From Cochliopodium minus (Eukaryota; Discosea; Himatismenida; Cochliopodiidae), in assembly GCA_024220525.1 (NCBI GenBank), contig JAMYWO010000030.1, positions 86,403 through 150,402 of the forward strand: 64,000 nt of DNA. The letters run 5' to 3'. Below, piece by piece: positions 11,417 through 23,000 of this stretch; the first letter of the stretch is position 1, and each line of letters begins with the position of its first letter. The position numbers and the translations under genes are program-made. Below the pieces are notes generated by a model. That model did not search any database. It had not been told where the DNA came from and worked only from the letters and a program-made list of their open reading frames with translations.

Positions 11417-14083
11417 TTATATTTTGTCAAGCAAGCAGATATTGGAAAGAACCTCTTGAGCGGTAGGCCTTCTCTTGGGGTTTTCTTGGTAACACTGTAC
11501 CATGAGTTGTTTAAAAAGAGTGAAAAAGTGTTTGTTGTCTCCCTCCTAAACAAAAATAAAATAAAAAAATAAATGAATAATGAAAATAAAAAATAAAAAA
11601 TAAAAAATAAAAAATAAAAAATAAAAAAAATAATAAAAATAAAAAAATAAAAAAATAAAAAAATAAAAAAATAATAAAAATAAAAAATAAAATAAAATGA
11701 AAAATGTAATAAAAATAGTGAAAATAAAAAAATAATAAAATAATAAAATAATAAAAATAAGAAAAAATAAAAAAATAATATAAATAAAAAATAAAATAAA
11801 ATTCTAACAGAATTGAGAAGGGGTTCATCAGGACGGATTCCATCCATCACTGCACGAATGATTTGGTGGGTATTTCCGTAAGGGTAGATTCTCTTGGAGT
11901 GGTTCTCAGGGAAGAGGCACCAAAGGATGATACCAAAAGAAAAAATATCCACCTTTTTAAAAAATGAAAAATAAAAAAAAATTTAAAAAATAAAAAAAAT
12001 AAATAAAAAATTAAATTTTAATTCAAAAAAAGGACCTTCTCGTCCCAACACACTTCATCTTCTTTTGTGAGAAGCTCTGGCGCCATGAATGTGGCTGACG
12101 CAGCCATGGGGTCAACAGGGATTACTTTGAGGTTCTTCCCTTCACTGTCTTTTTTGCAATACTCTGCTTCTGAAAATCCTTTTTTTTAAAAAAAAAAAAA
12201 ACAAAATAAACATGTGAACATAACAAAGAAATAAAAAGTAACAAAATAAAAAAAAAATAAAGTTTTTGAGTACTGTTTTTGAAAAAAAAAATGAAGAAAA
12301 TTCAAAAAAAAAAATGTTCAATAAAAATCTAAAAAAATTAAAAAAAAAATTAAAAATGAACCTCCTAACTTAATAATTGTACAATCTTCGTTGAGAAAAA
12401 TTTTGGTGAGAGTGAGGTTTCTGCAAACGAGAGGGAAAGGTTTGAAACTGTGCAAGTAGACAAGACCACTGATTACTGACTTTGAGATGTGACAAACTTG
12501 TTTCTTGTTCCATTTTACCTCTCTTTTGGTGAACATCTCCATCAAATTGGTTTCCATCAAATCTGTCACGATGGAATATTTCCCCTCAACTTCTGTTTTT
12601 TAAAAAAATTTTAAACCAAAAAAAAAATAATAAATTAAAATCAAATAAATAACTTGAGAAATTTAAACAAAAATAATTTTTATTTATTTTTTTTTAATTT
12701 TTTTGATTTTTATTTTTTATTTCTTTTTTTAGATTTTTTTAGATTTTTTAATTTTTTAATTTTTGCAACTTTTTTAATTTTTTTTCAAATTTTTTATTTT
12801 TATTTTTATTTTCAAACTTTTTTGATATTATCAATCTTAAAATAATAGACATGCAAAACACAAATTTTAGACATTTGTAAAATTTTAGACATCTTAAAAA
12901 AAATAAAAGATAAAATAAAATTAAATCAAAAAAAAAAATATTAAATAAAAAATTAATTTAAGTTTTGTGTTAACTGAATTTTAAAAAAAAAAATAAAGGA
13001 AGAATTAACTTTTATTAAAAAAAAAAAAAAAACAAAAAAGAAATTTGATAATAGAAATTAAAAAAAGATTTGCTTTTCTTTACCAACATTTTCTCCCTCT
13101 TGTATTATCCAAGGACTGGTATCTTTGCCGGTAGTAAACCCAAAAAAGCGAATGACATTGGGATGTCTGAGTTTCTTCATGAGATCTATCTCCCTGTCCA
13201 CCAACTTTTTGTTTTCCATCAAATAATAGTTATTGTACACTGCCACTGCAACGGGATAGGTGACGTTCTCCAAAAAAGTGTATTCTCCCTTGTACACTGA
13301 TTTGAATGGTCCGATTCCGACTAACGATTTAATTAACAACCTATCTCTTTAATTATTTTTCGTTAAAATGAGACTCGAAAGAAATTTTAAAGATCAACAG
13401 AATATATTTCTTTCAAAATCTTTTTTTTTACAAGAAAATAGTATTGATGAAATAATAAGGCATGTTTGAAATAATCAATTTAAATATGAATTTAACCATA
13501 ATCGCCAATATTAATCAACATGAACAAATAATTTTTTACAAAATTTATTAATCATGTTGATATAAGAACTCAATAGAATTATGATTTGGTAAAACTTGTA
13601 TAAAAATCAAAACATTTATGTTCTCGTAAGATTTTTAAAACATAAGCCTATAATGATGGAAATCTCATTATTTCTTCAATTGTGATCAATAGATTGAATT
13701 ATGAACGATATTAAATGAATATATGGAAATTATAAATTATTTGGTGTACCTATTAATTTCGGGGCTTAAATATGTTTTCATAAATGCTTCTTTATATTTT
13801 TCTATAGTTTTCCCCTTCAACCCATCACCAAACCAATCCCAATATTTATTTTTCCAAATTATATTGTTGGATGCGATGGTTCCAAAATCTTTGGAGACAA
13901 GGAAACAATTGAATAGGTTATTTAAATCGAGATTGTTGAGAATTTTGATTTGTATTCCTTTGTTCAACTTGCTGAATGGGAATCCTTTGAATGAAATTTG
14001 TGTGATCAAAAAAAAAATTTGAATAAAGAATAGATCAACAAAATTATTAAGTGAAATTTCTATCAATAATTACCATTATCCAT
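11417..14083 (-). CDS. F-box / pseudokinase fusion protein
   Basis: Exons: 14074-14083 (10 nt with the ATG), 13750-13984, 13084-13340, then about 12597-12362, 12176-12036, 11951-11816 and 11549-11417. The first about 80 residues are an F-box: FPFSKLNKGIQIKILNNLDL, then CFLVSKDFG and IIWKNKYWDWFG. A protein-kinase fold follows directly (glycine loop GIGPFKSVYKG). The catalytic positions are replaced: the VAIK lysine region reads VAVAVYNN, HRD-loop reads VCRNLTLTKIFLN, and DFG reads GGF. The structural parts are kept: the C-helix glutamate region DREIDLMKKLRHPN, FMAPELL for APE, VDIFSFGIILW, and a final RRPTAQE. It is therefore probably catalytically dead. F-box proteins recruit substrates to SCF ubiquitin ligases, so the pseudokinase may be the substrate- or nucleotide-sensing part; that is inference. 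Exon phases agree throughout. Confidence 0.8.
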
Positions 14084-14232
14084 AATTTCAATTTTTTTTT
14101 TATATAATTTCAATTTTTATTGAATTAATCAAATGTTTGATTTCAAAAGAATAAAGTCGAAAAGAATAATATTCTAAATGGGAATGAATTTTTTTTTTTA
14201 ATAGTGTATAAATTGAATTTAAACTTGATTTT

Positions 14233-14565
14233 TTAAAAAATAGAACAATAACTTTGGTCTTTTTTCTTCTCTTCTCCAAACCATTTTAAATAAGTATTTT
14301 TGTCGATAGAATGTTCGATAGGATCCACGAGTTTGGGCTTAGAATCTTTGTTATTAAGAGGGTTTTGCATACCTTCTTCATAGTCGGCCAAAATAGATCC
14401 GATGTTAATAATATAATTCAAAACACCTAAAATATGAATCAAGAAAATTGGTGTAAAAGGTTCAAATTTTTTTTAAAAAAGTTTTAATTCATGTTTACCT
14501 CTAGGCAAATTAAATAAAACAGAATTTTTACAGTATTTCCTAATTAAATATAGCGAAAAAACCAT
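14233..14565 (-). CDS. Small CaaX-ending protein, function unknown
   Basis: Two exons (14499-14565 and 14233-14426) join in phase to give 86 residues. It starts MVFSLYLIRKYCKNSVLFNL, has a hydrophobic helical stretch (VLNYIINIGSILADY), then a polar acidic half, and ends SYCSIF before TAA. The last four residues, CSIF, fit a CaaX prenylation box (Cys, two aliphatic/small, Phe), which would suggest membrane anchoring. The upstream ankyrin gene reads to its own stop at 14637, and joining the two genes by splicing breaks the frame, so I keep them separate. I do not recognise a family. Confidence 0.5.
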
Positions 14566-14636
14566 TTTTTTAAAGAGTGGAGGAAATCTTTTGAAATTTT
14601 GAGTTCCTTTTTTTTTTCGAAATAAATTTTATTAAT

Positions 14637-15371
14637 TTAAATTAAATACAAAAATGGAATGATATTATTACCTGTTTCATTCCATCTCCCACTAAACTCT
14701 ACTTTTTTCAGTATGGGAATTACTCTTGGATCATGTTGATGTGTAAAATTGATGTTAGATGTGATGATTTCTTCTGCGATATCCAATGCCGTTTTTTCTT
14801 GATATCTCAACATTGGATCAGCTCCATAATGGATAAGCAATTCTATTGCTCTTTGAAAAATCGATTTAAATTAATATAAAGAAAGGATTATCTAGTTATT
14901 CCATTTTGTTTGTTAAATATTTTCGATTTATTTATTCATACCCTCTCCTTTGATGAAATGCTGCTACATGTAATGGTGATCTCTTACTTTGATTCAATAA
15001 ATTTGGATTTGCTCCATTTTCCAAAAGAATTTTGATTGATTGAATATCATTATTTACTACACTGAGAAATAAAGGTGTTTCTCCTTGTTTCTTTTTGAAA
15101 TTTAAAGAAAATTTGATTTAATTTTGTTTTGAATATTCTTCATTTTTTAGAATTATACACTTTTTGCATTCACATCAGCCCCAAAATTTATCAATAGAGG
15201 TATACAATTAATTGCTTTGGATTGGATTGCGAAATGTAACAATGTTTTGCCATTATTTTGGATTTCATTGATACTATTCACTATCTCCTTTATTTGTTTT
15301 AAAACATTTTCCAATCCATTTTTATCATTCAAAACTATCAAATTATATATCATTTCCATATTGTTATTCAT
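14637..15371 (-). CDS. Ankyrin repeat protein
   Basis: Three exons join in phase: from ATG 15371 to a donor AGT|gtataa near 15160, then about 15092-14940, then about 14850-14637. The product is roughly 200 residues. Four ankyrin-type repeats are visible: GKTLLHFAIQSKAINCIPLL / GADVNAKS, GETPLFLSVVNNDIQSIKIL / GANPNLLN, SPLHVAAFHQRRGAIELLI / GADPMLRY, and a last TALDIAEEI. The C-terminus is short and variable. It likely acts as a protein-binding scaffold; the partner is unknown. The end is taken at the stop at 14637 because no splice downstream keeps the frame. Confidence 0.65.
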
Positions 15372-15561
15372 TTTTCTTTATTTTTTTTAATTTACATAAA
15401 ATTTATAAAACTTGGATCTCCTTCTCAATATATTGATTGATATTGATCATATTTCAATCGCCTTTTGATTTGTATTAAAGACGATGAAAAGAAAAATATT
15501 AATTATTATTTTTAATTTAATTATCAAGAAAAATAAAAAAAAAACTAATTGTTAAGTTATA

Positions 15562-15760
15562 TTTATGTATTGCATACTTTGAAAGGCAGACTATTTATGG
15601 TGATCTCCACTTTTTGTGGGATATATTGGATATAGAGTGATTCTGTTCCAATATATTACTCAGATCAGTCTTTCAAAAATATGCATAAAGAAAAGCAAGA
15701 ACGGAGTGGTATCATAGTACCTGGAATTTCAGCCAGCAATGGCAAAAACTAATTCCATGT
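15562..15760. ncRNA. Candidate structured non-coding RNA (three-way junction plus GNRA hairpin)
   Basis: No open frame covers this part of the 560-bp gap between two genes, yet base pairing is dense. A closing helix pairs TGCATA 15571-15576 with 15680-15685, TTTGAAA 15578-15584 with 15671-15677 and GACT 15589-15592 with 15667-15670. It encloses hairpin A (15603-15610 with 15616-15622, five-T loop) and hairpin B (a perfect 10-bp stem, 15621-15630 with 15647-15656). A second domain pairs TGGAATT 15722-15728 with 15751-15757 around GCCA-GCAA-TGGC (15732-15743), a GNRA-loop hairpin. T-runs that could act as Pol III terminators exist on both sides (15811 on +, 15545 on -), so the strand is open. 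It is less AT-rich than its surroundings. I could not match it to U1-U6, SRP, RNase P or 5S. Confidence 0.45.
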
Positions 15761-15847
15761 CTCCAATAAACCACCACATTATTCATTTAAATATTTTAAA
15801 ATGAAAAATATCCTTTTTTTTTTTATTCCTTCTTTTAAATAAATCTA

Positions 15848-15874
15848 TTGGTAATATTTGTCTGTAATTACCAA
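15848..15874. promoter_or_regulatory. Inverted repeat TTGGTAAT-N11-ATTACCAA upstream of PSMG1-like gene
   Basis: Half-sites at 15848-15855 and 15867-15874 are perfect inverted copies, 58 bp before the ATG at 15932. The same half-sites, almost fused, occur upstream of the peroxiredoxin gene at 26935-26953. A transcription-factor site is plausible; two examples do not prove it. Confidence 0.35.
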
Positions 15875-15931
15875 ATATTTTTTATTATGCAAAATTTGGT
15901 TGTGAGAAACTTTTGAAGAAAAAAAAAAAAA

Positions 15932-16899
15932 ATGCAATTTGTAAACTCTGAATTAAACCCATCAAGAAATTTTGGTGAACAAGTGGATGAAGATGAAGTA
16001 GAAATCGATAGTGATCCTATTGTTCAAGTAAAATTGTTAATAAATCATCGAAAATAAATAATTTTAATTTGAATAGATATCACCCAAATTAGGAAATAAT
16101 TTCAAAACCAAAAGATGTTTGATTGGAGCAAATGGAGTGGGTGTATTATTTAGTGAAGCATTAGCCAAAACATTAAAAAATAAAGAATTAATAGGGACCG
16201 TTTTAATGCCAAATTATGATATTGTAATAGAATAAAAAAACTTTCAATACTAAATATATTAACAAATATAAAGAAAAAATTGAAATATAGCAATAATTAC
16301 TTTAAAGACAACATACCTGAGAATTCATGTCTGATATATAGTGAGAAAGATAACGCTCACAATGAAATAATAATAGTGAATAAAATCCAATTGTTACCAG
16401 ATCATTTCAACTTGGTAGCTAATGCAATATTCAATAAAATCAATAGCGAAGAAGTATTGATATTCGATGATTTGGAGATGCACAAGTATTATCATCCATC
16501 CGAAAAAAACATACCATATCCTCCAATCCTAAGAAAAATAGAAACAGAAGCAAGAAAAGAATCCAAAAAGAATCGTATGATTTTCTTCTTTTTGTGAAAA
16601 AGCAAAATCAATTTTAATTTTCTTTGATTTTAGCAAAAGTTGGATATTTGGAATCACCCAACGTATCTATTGGTCTTTCTGCTTCTCTCCTTTCTTATTG
16701 TCAAAAGAGAGAGATCTCCGCTGCGATTTTTGTGAGTGTTGTTGAGGCTGTTTGGGATGAGAACACTTTGTTGGCTTATGAATCTGTTTTGTTGGACATT
16801 CATGGTGAAAATTATGACTTGAAATCTCTCCGCCAAGGTTATCATCATTTGTTGAGATCTAATCAGAAGAAAATCCACACCAATTCCCTTTTTGTTTGA
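15932..16899 (+). CDS. PSMG1: Proteasome assembly chaperone 1-like protein
   Basis: Four exons join in frame: 15932-16027, about 16078-16224, about 16272-16574 and 16634-16899. The product is about 270 residues, close to PAC1. The best evidence is the C-terminal part: YLESPNVSIGLSASLLSYCQ followed by KREISAAIF and NTLLAYESVLLDI aligns with the PAC1 segment that has LEAPN, a GL-AAVLS-CQ helix and a VEAFKP-L strand. An earlier stretch RCLIGANGVGVLFSEAL fits the beta-alpha core. PAC1 pairs with PAC2 to guide alpha-ring formation in the 20S proteasome. The acceptor at about 16271 was chosen over a nearer AG because only it keeps the frame. The call is by motif memory, so moderate. Confidence 0.6.
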
Positions 16900-17057
16900 A
16901 AACATTTTTTCAATAAATTAATTTATATTCGTTTTTGAAGATCTTAATTTATTCTTCATGTATACTCTAAATATTCCCAGCATAAATTGTGAATAAAAAT
17001 TAAAAAAAATATCAAAGTTTCCTTGTTAACCTCTTGAAATAGCATCTTGGTTTCACA

Positions 17058-20000
17058 ATGATCACCTATTTTGCTGATGATAAATACAATATAGGAGAAA
17101 AAATATTTGCAAAATATTTCAAAGATAAAACCATCAAATATAATGCAAGGGAGATTAATATTGTGATTAATCAGGTGAATTAATCCATTTCTAAATCTTA
17201 TTAATTCATAATAAACTTTGTTTCAAGACAAAGGGAAATGATTATAACAAAGTGATCCATTTATCGGATGTTATCTTTGTATCTTTTTCATACGATATCC
17301 CTGCATCTTTATCAGAATGTTGCTCCAAATTAGAAGAGATTTGCAAGATAAAAGGATTGAGGAAAAAAAAATTTGGATTTAAAGATGATTTCATCATCTT
17401 TTTGATAGGAATCAATCCAAATTCAAATAAATCAAAGAAGATGATCGAATTGGCAAAAGACATCTCAAATATTTTCAGGTAAATTTTATAAAAAGATTTA
17501 AGAGTTTTGTTAACCTTCATCCAAAGTATCAAATATTATGAATTAAGTATGACTGACATCAATATAATGACAGATATGATGGAAGATTCTTTGGACCGTA
17601 TATTATATGGAAATTTTGATTATGAAAATTTCATCCTGGATAAAAAATTCAAGAAAAAAATATCCTCTATAAAACAAAACGGAATTTTGCATGCAAAGAT
17701 GTTGGCGGGGGCTGCGAGGTATGGCAAAATGGATTTGATCAAGAGCATCAAGAAGACAAATCAAAATTTAGACGAAGCTTTATTGTGTTCTTGTTTAAAA
17801 GATGACAATGAAGATATGATGGTAAATATTATTATTTTAAATGATTATTTATTTTAGAATTTTATTTTTTCATTTTCAAAAATTAAAAAATTTTTTTTTT
17901 CACATTTTATTACTTTAATTTTATTTTTTCATTTGTTACCATTTTTTTTTGAAACAACAAGAAATATATTATATCTGAGGGAGCCAACCCTAATGGGACT
18001 AAAGATACCATGATGAAATACAAGTACAATCCAGTGAGTATTTGTTTTATGTACAGGAGAATTAGTAAAAACTATTTTTATCTCAAAATTTAAAAAGTGA
18101 AAGGAAATATTCTTTACTAATAATTTTTTAAAGATATGTTGAAGATATTGCTTGAACATGGAGCTAATCCTAATCACGATTTGGGTCCAAAATGTTTTTG
18201 TTGGTCATTTGAGAGTCCTTCTAACTTGGACATCTCCAATTTGATGCTCAAAAACAAATTCACACGAATGGATGTCATTGACGAGTCTCTTTCAGTTGCA
18301 GTGATCAGGAGAAATATAGAGGGTGTTAGGTATTTTTTATTTTTTATTTATTATTTATTATTTATTTATTATTTTTTATTTTTTATTTTTTATTTTTTAT
18401 TATTTTTTATTTATTATTTATTATTTATTTATTTTTTATTATTTTATTTATTATTTATTATTATTTATTTATTTATTTATTTATTTATTATTTATTTTTA
18501 TTATTTATTATTTATTATTTATTATTTGTTATTTTTTACTGTTAGGTTGCTTCTAGGACATGGGGCTAATCCCAATAGAAGATTTCATGGCATGTCCACA
18601 CTCGAGCTTGCCATCAAAAACAAAGATTTGCCTGTTTTGGATTTGCTTCTGAGTCAAGGAATATCACACATTTCAGATGTTTCTTTATCCATAGATCTCT
18701 TAAAAAATGCAGTAATTTTTTTATTCACTATTTAATTATGTTTTAAAAAATAGTAAATATTTTTCAATCATGATTTTTTATTTTAAATTATTTTAAAAAA
18801 GAATTATTCCAATATTTTTTTTTATTTTGATTATTGAAATAAATTATTTCTCTGTAGCGTTTCATCAAAAAAAAAAGTTTGACAGGCAAACTTTTTAAGG
18901 AAATGAACACTTTGTTAGAAGATAAATTATTAATGATGTCCCAAAAGTTATTAGATACATTGATCGACAAAAAAATAATGGTCAAAATTGTCATGATGGC
19001 TTACAATTCGTCATACGAGAACAACAAGTTTTACAAATTGTTGGATCTCAAGAGAGTTAACAAAAAGTGGAAGGAGATGTTCAGTTTCAAGGTTATGAAT
19101 GAACATTTAGACAAAATCAAATTAAAAAATTATAATGGTACTTTCAAGTATGGAAGACAATGGGTAAAAAAAAAACTTCAAAAAACTTCAAAAACTTCAA
19201 AAAACTTTAAAAAATTCAAAATTTATTCTTACAATAAATGTTATTTATTTTATTTTAATTTTTTTTTAAGTCAGGAAATGGATTGTGTTCTTACAAAGAT
19301 AATGATGGAAACGAGTGGTTGTATCAAGGAATCATACAAGAGTCTAGGCCCCATGGACTAGTGGAGATGAGGTGTATCACTGATCAGCTTCACTATAAAG
19401 GAAACTATTATTATGGAAGCAGATATGGAAATGGTTTTTTTTTTAAATAAAAAAATAAAATTAATAGCAGTTAATAAATTTAATCTAAAAAAAATAAATT
19501 AAAAAAAGATTAAAATTTTTTAATTAATTTAATTCAAAAAAAAAAAGGGATTTCTTCAGAGTACAGAAAAGAGTACTTTGTTGAATATTCTAATGGGAAA
19601 GAAATTAAGAAAGAGAGGACCTTTGAGGGAGTAAGACTGATGCTGGTAGGGTGTCAGGATGTGGGGAAAACAACGCTCAAACAGAGGTTGACTGGAGCTG
19701 GGGATTCAAGGGCTAATCAGAGGGCTCACAGCAGTTTGAAAGAGGAGAAGAAAGATTACGATATAACACATGGGGTTAATTTTTTTTTATTACATTGAAA
19801 ATTTAAAGTTAATCAACATATATATATATGATGATTTGGATCCCATTCATCAATTATATATGTATCCCTTCCTTTGTTGAGATATAAAATTAAATCCACA
19901 TAAAATTTCAATTTGTTTTAATAAATATTAAAAATTTTTTTTTTAAAGGTTGAAGTTTCAAGATGGGAAGATAGCAGAAGAAACATGTAAAAAATGTTTT

Positions 20001-23000
20001 AAGAAAAACATTTTAAATTCTCTAATAACATACATTATATTTATTTTATTTTTTTTTCAAAAAAAAAAAAGGTTATTCTCATTATGGGATTTCGCCGGTC
20101 ATGAAGAGTAATGAGATTTTTTGAAATATGTATTTATCAGTTTATCCATTTCTTTTTTAAAAAAAATTATATAGGTATCACGTTTCTCATTCATACTTGT
20201 TTGGAAAAAGCTGTGTATATTTGTTACTCTTCGACTGTTCGCAAGATTTAGAACATCTCATAGACAAGAACAAACTTTTATATTGGATGTTCTTTCTCGA
20301 GACCCAAGTAGGGAAAAACTGCAATGTTTTACTGTTGGCAACAAAATTCGACAAGTTGGAAGAAAAGGTTGGCAACAAAGGTTGAAATAAAAAAAATTAA
20401 TTATGAATTTATTTTTAGCTCATATTTTGTTTATTCCTTAGAATTAAAAAATTTGAATATATTTATTTCATTTTAATTTTTTTAAAATTTTATTTTCATT
20501 TTATAAATCAATTTTCGTTTTAAAATTTTTTTTTCCTAGATATGGAAAATCACCTAATATCCATCAACAACGAGCTAAAAGATTGCATCAATAAGAATAA
20601 CATCAATTTGAAATTCAAAATTTTTGAGAATGATTTCATCTTTTTCCACCTCAAAAACAGAGAATTGAATCTCGATGCTTCTGGAATTTCCAACCTCTTC
20701 AAAATCTTGTCTTCTCAATATGACAGTATCGAAAATAGTGTTTCTGCGACGTACATCAATTTTTTAAAATAAATTTGATAAATTTGATAAATTTGATAAA
20801 TAAAATAAAACTAAAAAATAATAAAATAAAAATAAAAGTATAAAAAATAATAAAATAAAATAAATAAAATAAAAAATAAAATATAAAAATTTTAAACAAA
20901 TAAATTTGAACAAAACAATAAATAATAATTTTTTTACCATCAATAAGATTTATTCCAATTAAATGATTTTTAATTACTAAATAATAAATTTTAATTATCT
21001 TTTTATAGATTAAAACATAAATCAGTTTTTGATCACATTAAAAATCTGGTCACTCGTGAAACCAAAAAAAGTATTTTTCGAAAAAGTGAGCAAAACGTTC
21101 TCACTGAAAAGAAGAAGGCATCAAGCCAAGCTTTCATTAGTGTAAAAAAAATCCGCAAGGAAATCACCAAGTTTGGGAATTTCCAGAGTATTTTTTCCGA
21201 AGGAGAGCTTGAAAAAATCTTATCAGATCTTCACGATTTAGGTAACCGGTTTTAAATTGAAAAATTTAAAGTTTTTTGTTTTATTTTTTAATTATAAAAA
21301 TTTTAAAAAAAGAATTAAAAAACAGATTTAAATAAAATTTTTTGTTTTATTTATCATTACAAATTAAAGAAATAATTTTCAAAAAAAACTGTTTTAAATC
21401 AATTCTTTTTAAAATTTAAATTTTTTTTTAGGTGTCATTTTTTACTTTTATGATCACCCTGTACTTAATGTGTTTGTCATTGTCGACTTACAATGGTTCA
21501 ACAACATTTTTCGAATTTTCCTTGACTCTGGCCGAAGAAAAATCCAAATCTTCATTGAAGACATTTACAACACTCTTACTAAAGACAGTCAACCAGAAGT
21601 CAATATACTCAACAGATTAACAAGCAGAAATGTGGTTGTACAATCTACTTTGATTGATTACTGTACTTTAGTTTCACCTCAAAATTTATTTTATTTTATT
21701 TTACATCAATACTAATTTCCATTTCATAATTTTTCGACACATTTCTAATTTGCAAGATCTAAAATGAAAAATTTTAATTTTTTAATAATTTTTAAATTTT
21801 CATTTTTTACTTTTTTTATTTTTTTTCAAAAAATTTCATTATTTAAAATTTCTTGATTTATAAACAAAAAATTGTCTATTTATATTTTTTTTGAATCATC
21901 TTTTATTTTTAAAACAGTAAAAGATGTTGTGGAATGGATGAAAGGAAAATCAAAACTTAGTTTTAGAGATCTTTGGAAAAACGAAGAAGAGAAGAAAAAA
22001 TCTATGGTGAACAACCTCAGTTTGTACCTCTTGTTCGAAAAGATTGAAGAAATCGAAAAGAAAGCGTATCGAGAAATCAAAACAGGAATTCTTAGTGAAT
22101 TATTGCCCATAGATTACTCCAAATTTTACACTATACAAGAAATCGAGTATTTTTCTTAAAAAATTTCAATTTTATTTCATTTAAAATAACTTAATTTTTA
22201 AGAATTTCTTTATTATAATCTATTTTATCTATTATATTTATTTCCAATTTAAAAAAAAAATAAAAGACTTCGGAATATTGTCACCGAAATTCTCAAAACC
22301 CAAGGTGAAACGGAGAAAAATGTGCAGTTTGTGGAGTCCTTGCTCCTAAAACTCGAACTTATTTTGCCCAAAGGTGAGTTACATTTTTTGAAGAAACAAT
22401 TTTTATTATTTTTATTTTTTAATTTTACGTTTTTTAATTGAAAATTTTTTAACTTCCAAAAAATTTTTTTTAAAAAATAAATTAAGGTCAAAAATTTGAG
22501 GAGAGAAGAATGAAAAGAGAACAAAAATACTTGCTGCCTCTTCTCTTCCCGGTCAACAAACCCAAGCTTACCTCAGAGGAAGAAGAGATTCGAATCTACA
22601 AGGAGAACGGTTTGTTGCAATTTTGCTTGCCTTTCCATCCTTCCAACATCTGGAAGTTATTGTTTTTGAGGCTGAGAAAGAGTTTCAATACCCACGCCAA
22701 CACTCATATTGAGTATGAATCCTATTGGTAAATTCTATTTTGAATTTTTTAATTTTTTAATTTAATTGAAAAATTTTTATTTTCTTATAAATTTTTATTT
22801 TCTTTTAAATTTTTTTTCTTTAATAATTTAATTTAATTTTTTTATTTTTCAATTTAATTTTAATTTCTTTAATATTTAATTATATTTTTATTTTTAATTT
22901 CTTTTGTCAAATTTTATTGGAGGAGACTTTAAAAGTTTATTTCTCTTTAACTTTAAAAATGAATAGGATCGATGGCTTCATCATCAAAATGGAAAACGAA

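Noticed and set aside
11511-11843. Phe/Tyr-rich frames near 11.5-11.8 kb and at 18.3-18.6 kb
   Set aside because: These are A/T-monotonous introns of the F-box pseudokinase and of the ROCO gene read through.
14440-14700. Joining the ankyrin gene and the CaaX gene into one
   Set aside because: The only donor/acceptor pairs available put the downstream exon out of frame; the downstream gene has its own ATG at 14565.
15562-15760. Possible SRP RNA or U4/U1 snRNA (TATGGTGATCTCCAC resembles an SRP stretch; GTGGTATCATAG resembles U4)
   Set aside because: The SRP helix 8 consensus, the U1 5' end and the U4/U6 pairing region are absent; resemblance is limited to about 12 bases, so it is reported only as an unassigned structured RNA.
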